Positions 52,349 to 60,616 of a stretch of DNA of 64,000 nucleotides are shown here, piece by piece; position 1 is the stretch's first letter; the number at the start of each line of letters is the position of its first letter. The notes beneath the pieces were generated by a model. That model saw only the letters and a program-made list of their open reading frames with translations. It was not told the DNA's origin and made no database searches. This stretch comes from Streptomyces sp. ISL-98. GTDB taxonomy: Bacteria > Actinomycetota > Actinomycetes > Streptomycetales > Streptomycetaceae. The DNA is taken from the NCBI RefSeq assembly GCF_018614055.1, contig NZ_JAGGPB010000019.1, positions 280,900 to 344,899 on the forward strand, given 5' to 3'. Position numbers and translations under genes: made by a program.

Positions 52349-52648
52349 GTGTTCGACCATATCCGCCGCGCTGCCGAATGGGCTATGCGGCAATTCAATC
52401 CCCCCTTGGGGAGCCATCGCCGACAGCCGCAGACGAGGTGGCGGTCCAACGAGCGCTTAGGGCGTTCTGGTGAGCTCGCGCTCCCTGTCCAGCGTTCCCC
52501 CAAACACGCGGAACCCATCCGTGCAGACGTCAGCGACATCGTCCGTCCCGACGTGCTGACCATCGACGAGCGTGCGAGGCTGCGCCGCGCACTGCATCGC
52601 CGCACGCTGCTGGTCTGCCCGTACTTCTATGTGGCGGAGGCTCACTGA
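52349..52648 (+). CDS. AICE-associated hypothetical protein (99 aa), basic
   Basis: GTG 52349 has AAGGAG about eight bases upstream. VFDHIRRAAEWAMRQFNPPLGSHRR opens the protein; the C-terminal half is VRPDVLTIDERARLRRALHRRTLLVCPYFYV. Earlier in-frame starts overlap the preceding gene. Stop overlaps the next ATG (TGATG). Family unknown. Confidence 0.65.
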   Translation: MFDHIRRAAEWAMRQFNPPLGSHRRQPQTRWRSNERLGRSGELALPVQRSPKHAEPIRADVSDIVRPDVLTIDERARLRRALHRRTLLVCPYFYVAEAH

Positions 52649-52851
52649 TGCCCATCGACCGGCAGCAGCCGGAGCGCCACGGCACGGCCGTGAGCTACCG
52701 CTCCCTGCACTGCCACATCGGCACTCACAGCCAGTGTGACGAGACGGAGCCCGCAGACCCGCCGCTCGCCCTCCCGGTGATCTATGAGACGTGCGGTTGT
52801 TCGTGCCATCAGCTTGCGGATCAGAACCGCGCCGGTGGGGAGGTCCACTGA
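52648..52851 (+). CDS. Small Cys/His-rich protein (67 aa)
   Basis: Contains LHCHIGTHSQCDETE and YETCGCSCHQL: five Cys and several His in 67 residues, consistent with a small zinc-binding fold. Overlaps both neighbours by TGATG, so tightly coupled. No recognised family. Confidence 0.6.
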   Translation: MPIDRQQPERHGTAVSYRSLHCHIGTHSQCDETEPADPPLALPVIYETCGCSCHQLADQNRAGGEVH

Positions 52852-53066
52852 TGGCATCCCTGGGAACACAGGTCGCCGTCGTCGAGGTCAGCTCGGTCAC
52901 CGTCATGCGAGGCGACGTCATCAACATCGGAGGTCAGCCGTTCAAAGTCGTGGACCTAACTGAGCTGCCCGGCAGGGCGAAGCGCTTGCACTTCGTCACA
53001 GGAGAAACCCTGACCATGCACTCCAGCACTCAGTTGTCCGCCGTGCGGACCGCAAGGAGGCGTTGA
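52851..53066 (+). CDS. Small beta-rich hypothetical protein (71 aa)
   Basis: MASLGTQVAVVEVSSVTVMRGDVINIGGQPFKVVDLTEL then LHFVTGETLTM: alternating strands, like small DNA- or RNA-binding SH3/Hint-like folds. Coupled to the Cys-rich gene; 9 bp before the third GntR gene. Family not recognised. Confidence 0.6.
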   Translation: MASLGTQVAVVEVSSVTVMRGDVINIGGQPFKVVDLTELPGRAKRLHFVTGETLTMHSSTQLSAVRTARRR

Positions 53067-53075
53067 TCCCCAGCC

Positions 53076-53810
53076 ATGGCTACTCGATACGAGCGCATCG
53101 CAGATGACCTCCGCAGCCTCATCGCATCGGGCACGTTGGCTCTTGGCGAGCAGCTTCCTTCAGAGCCGGAACTCGCTTCCCGATACCAGGTCAGTAAGCC
53201 GACCCTGCGGAACGCCCTGGACGTGCTCCAGCGCGAGGGCTTGGTTGAAAAGCTGCACGGCCGTGGGAACTTCGTCCGTCGGCTTCTCCCGCAGGTCACG
53301 TATGACAGTGACCGGCGTGCGGCAGAAGCACGGACAACAGCTGCTGCACTGCAGATCCGTGTCAGCAGCAGCAAGTTGAAGGCTCCGGATGAGCTCTCGG
53401 CGCTCCTGCGGGTTCCGTCCGGCGCATGGCTGACCGAGCACATCTACCTCACTCACCAAGAGGAATGTCCGTACAGCCTGGCGCGCGTCTATGTGCCGTA
53501 TGACGTGGCGGGCCCCGGCATGCCCACGACTACCCCCTCGCCATGGGGCGACGACATAAGGGAACGGCTCACCACCGCCGGAATCCAGTTGGCGTCCACA
53601 GTCCATCGGGTCACGCCCCGCCCCTCGACCCCCGAAGAGGCTGAAGCGCTGCGCATCACCGCCAGGGCCGCTGTGCTGGCGATCGAACGTGTAACGACGG
53701 ACGTCACGGGCCGTGTGGTTGAGGCGGCGCTCCTGGCGCTTCCCTGCGACCGCACGGAAGCCATCTTCACCACGTACGCATCGATCGACGAGCTGCAGGT
53801 AGCCCAGTGA
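53076..53810 (+). CDS. Third GntR/UTRA regulator
   Basis: A 244-residue regulator: TRYERIADDLRSLIASGTLALGEQLPSEPELASRYQVSKPTLRNALDVLQREGL (HTH) and a UTRA domain including RVTPRPSTPEEAEALRITARAAVLAIERVTTD, clearly related to the first GntR protein at 49678 (same YERIADDLR start and RPxTPEEAE segment). The pair may be duplicates with different operators. No site like 49546 is seen upstream. Overlaps the next gene by 4 bp. Confidence 0.85.
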   Translation: MATRYERIADDLRSLIASGTLALGEQLPSEPELASRYQVSKPTLRNALDVLQREGLVEKLHGRGNFVRRLLPQVTYDSDRRAAEARTTAAALQIRVSSSKLKAPDELSALLRVPSGAWLTEHIYLTHQEECPYSLARVYVPYDVAGPGMPTTTPSPWGDDIRERLTTAGIQLASTVHRVTPRPSTPEEAEALRITARAAVLAIERVTTDVTGRVVEAALLALPCDRTEAIFTTYASIDELQVAQ

Positions 53811-54202
53811 CCAAGAACCCGAGCAATGAAGTCTCCTCGATCGCCAAGGCGTGCGGTGGCACAAGCCTGCGGCGGCTTCCGTGGGACACCCCCGATGGGA
53901 AGCCGTGTTTTCTGAGCGCGGAGAGCGACGGAGTCATGTCTCAGATCGCCGATGAGATTGAAGAGGCACAGATGGCCACCGGCGAGGAGGTGCTGGGCGA
54001 AGCCAAAGCCGTACTTGCAGAATCCCAAACAGGCGTAGAGGAACTCCGATTCACCCTCGTCCGGGCCACCGAGAGCCTGAGGGGCGTACTGCGTATCGCG
54101 GAGAGTCGAGGCAAGCGGCTGCCTGAACCGGAATACGACCAGCCGGCCGACGGCCACGGCGATGACGACGGCCCACTACTGCCGGCGGAGGCGTTCGGAT
54201 GA
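53807..54202 (+). CDS. AICE-associated hypothetical protein (131 aa)
   Basis: GTG start inside the GntR stop. Acidic, mostly helical protein: ADEIEEAQMATGEEVLGEAKAVLAESQTGVEELRFTLVRATESLRGVLRIAE, likely a coiled coil, then an Asp/Gly-rich tail. Family unknown. Stop overlaps the next start (ATGA). Confidence 0.65.
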   Translation: MTKNPSNEVSSIAKACGGTSLRRLPWDTPDGKPCFLSAESDGVMSQIADEIEEAQMATGEEVLGEAKAVLAESQTGVEELRFTLVRATESLRGVLRIAESRGKRLPEPEYDQPADGHGDDDGPLLPAEAFG

Positions 54203-54444
54203 GCGTCAAAGCCCGGTACCGGTTCGTCAGCTGGACGCTGTCCGCAGCCGAGAACGCGAGCATCCGATTCGTCGGCACCTGCCAAGACTGCCGGGATCAC
54301 GCTGTCAACTGCGACGACTCGGACGAGGCGACGCTGTGGTGCCTGAGGCATGCCGGGCTGACAGGTCACACCCGGTTCGAGATGACCGCATCCCAGCACT
54401 TCACAGCCACCGCCACTGACGCCCAGGAGCCCAACCCGTCCTAG
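54199..54444 (+). CDS. Small Cys-containing hypothetical protein (81 aa, DUF7848-like)
   Basis: MSVKARYRFVSWTLSA, TCQDCRDHAVNCDD, ATLWCLRHAGLTGHTRFEMTASQHF: a single-domain protein with a C-x2-C...C...C-x2-H pattern that suggests a zinc site. Common small protein in Streptomyces regulatory clusters. Last gene before the terminator at 54483. Confidence 0.7.
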   Translation: MSVKARYRFVSWTLSAAENASIRFVGTCQDCRDHAVNCDDSDEATLWCLRHAGLTGHTRFEMTASQHFTATATDAQEPNPS

Positions 54445-54482
54445 AAAAAGCGCCGCCCTGTGATCACGGCGGCCCCTCACCC

Positions 54483-54517
54483 GCGGCCCGGCCTCAATTC
54501 CATGAGAGCCGGGCCGC
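54483..54517 (+). terminator. Terminator of the AICE rightward operon
   Basis: GCGGCCCGGC (54483-54492) pairs with 54508-54517 around a 15-base loop, 38 bp after the last stop. Marks the probable right limit of AICE coding sequence. Confidence 0.8.
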
Positions 54518-54669
54518 ATCATGCGAGCGTCTCGGCGTCGCCCGACCGGGAATCAGCCGCGACGGAGGTTTTCATCGCGACGGACAGCCAGATCGGCGTA
54601 AGGGGGTACAACACGCGCGGCTAATTGGACGGACGCACGTGAGGAAGAATCAAGGAAGGAGTGAATCGT

Positions 54670-54841
54670 CTAGACCCGGACTTCGCAGGTCGCCGAAAAG
54701 GTTCGCCGCAGCGGCCTCCCAGCGTCCGATCTCGACCGGGCCGGACCGGGACAGCTATCGCCGCTACGGTTCCGATCGGCGAGCGATCGGCTACGACCGC
54801 TTGATCTTCACGATCGGGTGACCTGCGAAGTCCGGGTCTAG
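54670..54841. mobile_element. MITE-like element, copy 1
   Basis: A 164-bp non-coding element (54674-54837) starting ACCCGGACTTCGCAGGTC and ending in its exact complement, with CTAG on both outer flanks (54670-54673, 54838-54841). The interior holds one full and one partial GACCGGGCCG unit, and CGATCGG palindromes. A second copy is at 63776-63977. The 4-bp CTAG flank fits the YTAR targets of the IS701 family. No ORF of its own. Ends 44 bp before the 805-aa gene's start. Confidence 0.88.
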
Positions 54842-54885
54842 AGTGGGAAGTGAACTTAATGTAACGCTTCAAGGAGGCGCGCAAC

Positions 54886-57303
54886 GTGAGCGGAGACCCG
54901 ACCTATCAGAACATCACTGCAACCGTGCGTCCGCCGCGTTGTGTCATCTTCATCAATAGGAACAGTAAATACTGGAAGGCTGCCGCAGATGGCGCCATTG
55001 CCAAGGCTTCTGAAGTTTGGGGAGGCCGTTACTTTCTGATCATACCTACTGACGGCGAGAGTATCGGTGACAAACTTTGGGAGCTGCTTGAGACCTACAG
55101 TCCTGACCATCTTGCAGTCTTCGATTTGACGTTCAGTGACCTTGAGTACGCAGATCCGAGCCAGCACCAGGCAACAAAGCAGAGATACAAAGACGGATGG
55201 GAAGCCAAGGGGAATTCCGTCGATGACTTCGAGGATTGGTTCGCTAAAAGCGCCGATCAGTCGAGAGTGGATATGCTTTCAATAAGCGATGATCTAAGCA
55301 AGGAGCTTATCTACAGGCTGAGCCCCTTTCATTTTAGTGCTGCGGTTGACAAACACATTACTAGGAGTTCGGGGTTCGGCTACCCGTTTACGAAGATCGC
55401 TAAGATCGCCTCTGCTGCCACGAGGCATATCGGTCTCGTAAGACTCCCTCCGCCGATCGAAGATCCGGCCATGCAACTACTCATCCATTCTGAGACGGGA
55501 GTATCCAGCAAAGATCATTATGCCGATGCTGGGTTCATCGCACGCCCGCTGCCAGATAGCTACGAAATTCTGGACCTCCTGAAGCACCTTGGTAGTTCAC
55601 GGCCACCGGATGTTAATCACGATGAAGAGCCGCGACTCGATGGAAGCTTCCTGCCGAACACCCCATTCGGCCTGAGTATGTTGCACCTTGGTCAGTATTA
55701 CAGAGCAGATCGCCACATGGCTCACAAGGAGCCGGTCGTTGTCGTTCTCGGTGATACGGTAGATGACTTCTGTTTGTATTACTCTCTCTCGCGGATGCAT
55801 GAGGGCGTCAAATGGCTTCCGCTCGCATGGTTGCGAGCGTGCACTAAGGCATTGAATGAGCGGCGTGCACGTCGTGAACAAGAGGAGGAACCGAGAAAGT
55901 TCACACAGGAAGCGGAGGTCGGCCGAGTGCTCGTGAACCTCTTCTATGAGCTTATCGAGTACGGTCACGATGAGAAACGCGTACAACTATGCAGTATGAG
56001 CTTGAACCAGCGTCAGTTGGTCGCCTACCGCACTCAGGTAGCGCGCTGCTCATACTTCGGGACTGACGAAGTTACGTCACACATCGACTGTATTCCAATC
56101 GAAGCGGTCTCTACGTCTTGTATCCTTCGTGTCTTCGAGACGAACAACTATGTCAATCATCGCAGCATGGTTTTTGTCGACGGAAGTAGTGTCAGTCCCT
56201 TCGACACACCCGCGGTCAAGAACTTCAGTGAAATCAGGCTGCCAGATCACTACTGGCTCACATCGCTCCGAATCGAGGGCTACCAACCACCCTCCCTCCC
56301 GACGCTTGGCCCAAAGATCGTCAGCCTGCATAACTCAACCACCGAATCTCGTGTAGCCAATGACGGCATCGTCTACCAGTGCCCCAATTCGATGATCTTC
56401 AGTAGTGAGCTCGATGCGGTGCTGGTTCGCCCCAAGGTTGAGATGCCTGGCGTAATAACGCTCTTCGATACCTACTTTGAGGGTGTTGGTGTCAATGTCA
56501 AGTATTCCGACAAGGGGAACTACTTCGTAGATACGCTGCGAAGGTTCGGCGGGCTTGAATCTGCTGGAAGGTTCATCAAAGCACCCGCGACTCGAAGCGT
56601 GCTTGATAAGTTCATGTCGAAGAAAGTTGCCGACGACGGCAACATCATCTACTTGGACAATGACCAGAGGGCCTATCTCAACCTCAATGCCATTACCGGC
56701 AGCTTGGGTGATGAGAAAGTCGCCGCTGATCTGGTAGATGACCTAGTCGGGAAGCAAGTTATTCAGCGGGGATACATCTTTCAATGCCTGAGGTGTCGTC
56801 TTGTCTCGTGGTACGGCATGGATGTCCTCGCGACTGATTTCGTGTGCAACCGGTGCTCTCTGCGCCAGCAGTTCACGCGAGAGCACTGGAGGAGTCCGTT
56901 CGTGCCGCACTGGTACTACAGGCTTGCCGAGACGGTGTATCAGTTCTACCGGAACAACTCACACCTCACGGCGCAAGTGCTGTACAAGCTCAAGTCAGAA
57001 TCACAGACAGCCTTCCACTACGCCCCTGAGATTGATCTCGTCAACTTTCCTCGGAAGGGTAAAAGCAGGGAGATGGACGTAGCTTGCATCCAGGACGGCG
57101 CGATCATCTTCGGTGAGTGCAAGACACAGCCCCTGCATCCCGACGACGCAGAGAAATTTGAGACTCTGGTTGGTATGCCACTAAAAAACCCGGCTAGAAT
57201 TATTTTTGCGACAACGCAACCTGTCTCAGAGCAATTCAAGGCAAGGATGAGTGGTTTGCCGAACGCGGAGATTCTTACTCGCGGTGACCTGTACGACGAC
57301 TAA
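54886..57303 (+). CDS. Large uncharacterised protein with zinc ribbon and PD-(D/E)XK-like C-terminus
   Basis: An 805-residue soluble protein. GTG 54886 has AAGGAGG eight bases upstream. The N-terminal part (about 18-90) is alpha/beta (PRCVIFINRNSKYWKAAADG, GGRYFLIIPTDGESIGDKLW) and unassigned. A zinc-ribbon pattern CLRC...CNRC stands at about 633-657, and at about 715-746 EIDLVNF, EMDVACIQDGAIIFGECKT: the Asp and E-x-K spacing of PD-(D/E)XK nucleases (D730, E744, K746). ATT-rich codons differ from every neighbour, a sign of transfer. No partner gene is adjacent. A stand-alone defence nuclease is my favoured reading; it could also be a mobile-element maintenance protein. Confidence 0.65.
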   Translation: MSGDPTYQNITATVRPPRCVIFINRNSKYWKAAADGAIAKASEVWGGRYFLIIPTDGESIGDKLWELLETYSPDHLAVFDLTFSDLEYADPSQHQATKQRYKDGWEAKGNSVDDFEDWFAKSADQSRVDMLSISDDLSKELIYRLSPFHFSAAVDKHITRSSGFGYPFTKIAKIASAATRHIGLVRLPPPIEDPAMQLLIHSETGVSSKDHYADAGFIARPLPDSYEILDLLKHLGSSRPPDVNHDEEPRLDGSFLPNTPFGLSMLHLGQYYRADRHMAHKEPVVVVLGDTVDDFCLYYSLSRMHEGVKWLPLAWLRACTKALNERRARREQEEEPRKFTQEAEVGRVLVNLFYELIEYGHDEKRVQLCSMSLNQRQLVAYRTQVARCSYFGTDEVTSHIDCIPIEAVSTSCILRVFETNNYVNHRSMVFVDGSSVSPFDTPAVKNFSEIRLPDHYWLTSLRIEGYQPPSLPTLGPKIVSLHNSTTESRVANDGIVYQCPNSMIFSSELDAVLVRPKVEMPGVITLFDTYFEGVGVNVKYSDKGNYFVDTLRRFGGLESAGRFIKAPATRSVLDKFMSKKVADDGNIIYLDNDQRAYLNLNAITGSLGDEKVAADLVDDLVGKQVIQRGYIFQCLRCRLVSWYGMDVLATDFVCNRCSLRQQFTREHWRSPFVPHWYYRLAETVYQFYRNNSHLTAQVLYKLKSESQTAFHYAPEIDLVNFPRKGKSREMDVACIQDGAIIFGECKTQPLHPDDAEKFETLVGMPLKNPARIIFATTQPVSEQFKARMSGLPNAEILTRGDLYDD

Positions 57304-57400
57304 CGCGTCAACGTGCACGCCTCGGTGTCCCTGCCGCCAGGACGTGCTCCGCTCATGTGGAATCTTGCTGCGGCCGCGCGGGGCTCGTACGGTCGTTGGC

Positions 57401-58366
57401 ATGCCCCCTGCCGTGATGCCCCCGCCGCCCTCCGAGACGCATTTGGTACCGCCACCGTGGACACCTCTGCTGATCGCGGCACGCTTGTATGTCCGCTACG
57501 GGCCGGGGGTCAGGCTCAAGCGGCTCATGATGCGGGAATGGCTGGACGTCGGCCTGCGGCAGAACCCTCGCCCCCAAATGGTGGTGCGCACGCGCTACGG
57601 GACGCGGATTCGGGTGAGCACTACCGAAGACTTGATCATGAGGTCCCTCTATACGTCGGGCTCCTGGGAGCCGTGCGTCTCGGCGTTCATCGCCGCCCGG
57701 CTCAAGCCCGGCGACGGCTTCCTGGACGTGGGCGCCAACCTGGGCCACTACTCGCTTCTCGCTTCCCGGCTCGTGGGCCCGGCCGGTGTCGTGGTGGCGA
57801 TCGAGCCAGCGCCGGCGATCCACGACGAGCTGCTGGCGAACCTGGCGTTGAACCAGTGCGGGAACGTGCGGCCCGTCCGCGTAGCGGTGACAGCCGAGCC
57901 CGGCGAGATCACGCTGTTCGTTCCGCACTCTGGGAACCTTGGCGCCACGACCATGCTCAAGCCGGACCGCCACGAAGCAGAAATGGTAGTGCCCGGACTC
58001 CCGTTGGCCGATGCGGTTTCCACCGCCGAGCTGGAGCGGGCGCGGATCATCAAGATCGACGTGGAAGGAGCCGAGGGCACTGTACTGGGCAGCCTCGCTC
58101 GGATGCTTGGCCATCTGCGCCCGGACTGCGAGATCGTTGTCGAGGTCAGCCCTGAACGGCTCGCAGCCTCCGGCGGGTCCGTCAACAGCCATCTGGCACC
58201 GTTCTTGGACCACGGACTGCGCCCGTATCGCCTGGTCAACTCCTATATGCCCGAGGACTATCCGGTGATGCTGCGACGGCCGGCCGCGCCGGCCCGCATC
58301 CGCGGGCCGATCACGGAGCAAACGGATTTGGTGCTCTCGCCCGTCGACGCCGACACGCTGGGTTGA
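57401..58366 (+). CDS. FkbM family SAM-dependent methyltransferase
   Basis: A 321-residue methyltransferase. SAM motif I FLDVGANLGHYSLLASRLVG, acidic strand end VVAIEPAPAIHDEL, and the FkbM signature IIKIDVEGAEGTVL. The N-terminal 90 residues hold a basic helical region. FkbM enzymes O-methylate sugars or other small molecules; no biosynthetic genes lie near. ATG 57401 is chosen; the frame runs open back to 57251 through the preceding gene's end. High GC, unlike the upstream gene. Closed by the hairpin 58516-58542. Confidence 0.85.
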   Translation: MPPAVMPPPPSETHLVPPPWTPLLIAARLYVRYGPGVRLKRLMMREWLDVGLRQNPRPQMVVRTRYGTRIRVSTTEDLIMRSLYTSGSWEPCVSAFIAARLKPGDGFLDVGANLGHYSLLASRLVGPAGVVVAIEPAPAIHDELLANLALNQCGNVRPVRVAVTAEPGEITLFVPHSGNLGATTMLKPDRHEAEMVVPGLPLADAVSTAELERARIIKIDVEGAEGTVLGSLARMLGHLRPDCEIVVEVSPERLAASGGSVNSHLAPFLDHGLRPYRLVNSYMPEDYPVMLRRPAAPARIRGPITEQTDLVLSPVDADTLG

Positions 58367-58515
58367 GCATCAGGAGCCCCTCACGATTGCGACCAGCGAG
58401 CCTTGCCGAGCGTGCCAGGAACATGACGGACGTACCAGCGGCACAGGGCGACCAGGGGCTCTGAAATGGGATTGTTCATCCAGTCGCCTGTCCGCGGGGT
58501 TCCGCACGAACCGTA

Positions 58516-58542
58516 GCGCTGAGGGACAGGCCCCCTCAGCGC
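58516..58542. terminator. Bidirectional terminator (FkbM / amidohydrolase)
   Basis: GCGCTGAGGG (58516-58525) pairs perfectly with 58533-58542 around a 7-base loop, between two converging genes. Confidence 0.82.
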
Positions 58543-58564
58543 CCCACCGCGGTCGGCGTCCGAC

Positions 58565-59809
58565 TCAGAAGCTGGGTACCGTCCGATCTTGGTCCAGCGG
58601 CAGCTCCAGCATACGAATGGCGTTCCCGCGCAGCAGCTTGTACACGACATCCTCAGGGAGGCCTGCCATGTGGTCGGCAGCTACCTGCTTCGTGTGCGGC
58701 CATGTCGAGTCAACGTGCGGGTAGTCCGTCTCGAAAGTCGCGTTGTTGACTCCCACGGTCTCGATGGAGGCAACGCCGTGCTTGTCGCGGAAGAAGCAGC
58801 AGAACATCTGCCGGTAGTAGTACGTCGAGGGAGGCTCCGGAATCAGGTCCTTGACCCCGCCCCAGGCGCGGTGCTCCTCCCACACGTCGTCGGCGCGCTC
58901 CAGGGCGTAAGGGATCCAGCCCATCTGGCCCTCGCTGTACGCCAGCTTCAATCGTGGGAACTTCACCAGAACGCCGGAGAACAGGAAGTCCATCATCGAG
59001 GCCATGGCGTTGTTGAAGGACAGCGCGGCCTGCACGGCGGGCGGTGCGTCCGGTGATGCAGCCGGCATCTGCGACGACGAACCGATGTGCATGTTCACCA
59101 CTGTCCCCGTCTCCTCACAGGCCGCGAAGAACGGGTCCCAGTAGCCGGAGTGGATCGACGGCAGTCCCAGGTACGTCGGGATCTCGCTGAAGGTCACTGC
59201 CCGAACGCCGCGAGCGGCATTGCGCTTGATCTCGGCAACCGCAAGATCGATGTCCCACAACGGGATCAAACACAGAGGGATCAGCCGGCCGCCGCTGTCA
59301 CCACACCATTCCTCCACCATCCAGTCGTTGTACGCGCGTACGCAGGCAAGGCCCACTTCCTTGTCCTTGGCTTCGGCGAAGGTCTGCCCGCAGAAGCGTG
59401 GAAACGTCGGGAAGCAGAGTGAGGCCTCCACGTGGTTGACGTCCATGTCCGCGAGGCGTGCCTTGGGATCCCAGCAGCCACGCCGCATCTGCTCACGCGT
59501 GATGCCGTCAAGTGTCATCTCGTCGCGAGAGAAGCCGACGGCCGCAATGATCCGCTTGTACGGGAAGAGGTTCCCCTCGTACTCCCACCAATCCGTGATC
59601 TGGCCGTTCGGGTCGGTGGTGAATCGGTACTTTCCGCCGATGTACTGCAGGTCGCCGATTCCGGCGGTGAGGGGCTTGGGCCCCCAGTCTCGGTACTTGG
59701 TCGGAAGCCATGTCTCGAAGAGGTGCGCGGGCTCGATCACGTGATCGTCCACGCTGATGATCCTGGGCAGTTCCCCGGCGCCACTCTCATTGTCGATCAC
59801 ATCGTTCAC
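58565..59809 (-). CDS. Amidohydrolase family protein (Amidohydro_2 / ACMSD-like)
   Basis: A 414-residue TIM-barrel hydrolase: IISVDDHVIEPAHLF (the family start where D-x-H replaces H-x-H), DVNHVEASLCFPTFPRFCG, VNMHIGSSSQ (metal His) and TFETDYPHVDSTWP (metal Asp) near the C-terminus. Such proteins include decarboxylases and hydrolases of aromatic breakdown products and are often found in natural-product or sterol degradation clusters. Substrate unknown. The start is a GTG at 59809. A TetR-type palindrome lies in the promoter, 36 bp upstream. Confidence 0.88.
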   Translation of the reverse strand: MNDVIDNESGAGELPRIISVDDHVIEPAHLFETWLPTKYRDWGPKPLTAGIGDLQYIGGKYRFTTDPNGQITDWWEYEGNLFPYKRIIAAVGFSRDEMTLDGITREQMRRGCWDPKARLADMDVNHVEASLCFPTFPRFCGQTFAEAKDKEVGLACVRAYNDWMVEEWCGDSGGRLIPLCLIPLWDIDLAVAEIKRNAARGVRAVTFSEIPTYLGLPSIHSGYWDPFFAACEETGTVVNMHIGSSSQMPAASPDAPPAVQAALSFNNAMASMMDFLFSGVLVKFPRLKLAYSEGQMGWIPYALERADDVWEEHRAWGGVKDLIPEPPSTYYYRQMFCCFFRDKHGVASIETVGVNNATFETDYPHVDSTWPHTKQVAADHMAGLPEDVVYKLLRGNAIRMLELPLDQDRTVPSF

Positions 59810-59844
59810 CCCTTCACTGCCTGCCGGTTCTCCCGGCTACACTT

Positions 59845-59859
59845 CCTGACGATCCGTCA
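59845..59859. promoter_or_regulatory. TetR-type operator candidate
   Basis: CTGACG ATC CGTCAG: 6-bp inverted repeat, TGACGnnnCGTCA core typical of TetR-family operators, between the divergent amidohydrolase and DoxX-like genes. No tetR gene is next to it in this window. Confidence 0.55.
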
Positions 59860-59979
59860 GATTGAGGGTATGGGTCAGTGACACGACAGGCAAGGAGACG
59901 GCGCCAACCCCCTTGCGAGAACGATCGATGTCCGCTGAACTGACGCATCGTCACCTTGGCTTGCGAGGGGAGTGCACCG

Positions 59980-60429
59980 GTGCAAACGATCTGGCTCAGC
60001 GGAGCCGAGTGGTTCGCCATCCTGAGGATTGGCCTTGGCCTGTGGTGGCTGGAGAGCTGGCGCCACAAGGACAAGAAGGACTGGTTCGCAGGCGGCGGCG
60101 TGACGTGGGCGGCAGGGGTCGCCGCCAAGCACCGCTGGCCCTTCGTACGCCGCAGCTTCGACCACCTGGTGAAGCCCCGCCCCCGGCTGATGGCGTACGT
60201 CGTCGCCTACGCGGAACTGGCCCTCGGCCTTGGTCTCATCGCCGGCCTGCTGACGCCGATCGCTCTCGTCGGCGGCCTCGTGCTCAACGTGATCTATCTC
60301 GTGCTGATGATCCACGACTGGGCAGAGCAGGGCCAGAACCTGATGATGGCGCTGATCTCGGCCGGGGCACTGTTTGCCATGAGCTGGCAGACCTGGTCAC
60401 TCGACAACGCTCTGGGGCTGTTCCCGTAG
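59980..60429 (+). CDS. DoxX-like membrane protein
   Basis: A 149-residue protein with four hydrophobic segments: WFAILRIGLGLWWLESW (with the family R near the first helix), LMAYVVAYAELALGLGLIAGLL, LVGGLVLNVIYLVLMI and NLMMALISAGALFAM. The DoxX family is membrane-bound with mostly unknown roles, often tied to quinone or redox functions. GTG 59980 has GAGGGGA upstream. Divergent from the amidohydrolase, with which it may share a regulator. Confidence 0.8.
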   Translation: MQTIWLSGAEWFAILRIGLGLWWLESWRHKDKKDWFAGGGVTWAAGVAAKHRWPFVRRSFDHLVKPRPRLMAYVVAYAELALGLGLIAGLLTPIALVGGLVLNVIYLVLMIHDWAEQGQNLMMALISAGALFAMSWQTWSLDNALGLFP

Positions 60430-60616
60430 GCGGGCAGTCGTCATCCACAAGAATCGCGAAGCCCACGCCTTGGAGCCCACCCCTCGGATCCGTTGGGGCG
60501 ACGGTGGGTCTCTCAGGCCATCGGGCGGTGCCATAGGGACGCCAGAGGCTCGCGCCTCGCCAGCCGCGACCGAGCGCGGTCCCGCCGCACAAACGCCTTG
60601 TGCGGCGAGACGAGGG

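Larger units (their letters stand above)
39525..54530. mobile_element. AICE (pSAM2-type integrative and conjugative element), approximate limits
   Basis: The set int-xis-RepA-like ATPase-prim-pol, a single FtsK/TraB translocase, DUF2637 and other small Spd-like proteins, and divergently transcribed GntR regulator is that of actinomycete integrative and conjugative elements, which move as double-stranded DNA. The left limit is put at the hairpin after int and the right limit after the hairpin ending the small-gene operon at 54517. Neither attachment site was found. If tRNA-Pro at 31224 is the attachment site, the element, or a composite of elements, would begin at 31297. Confidence 0.75.
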
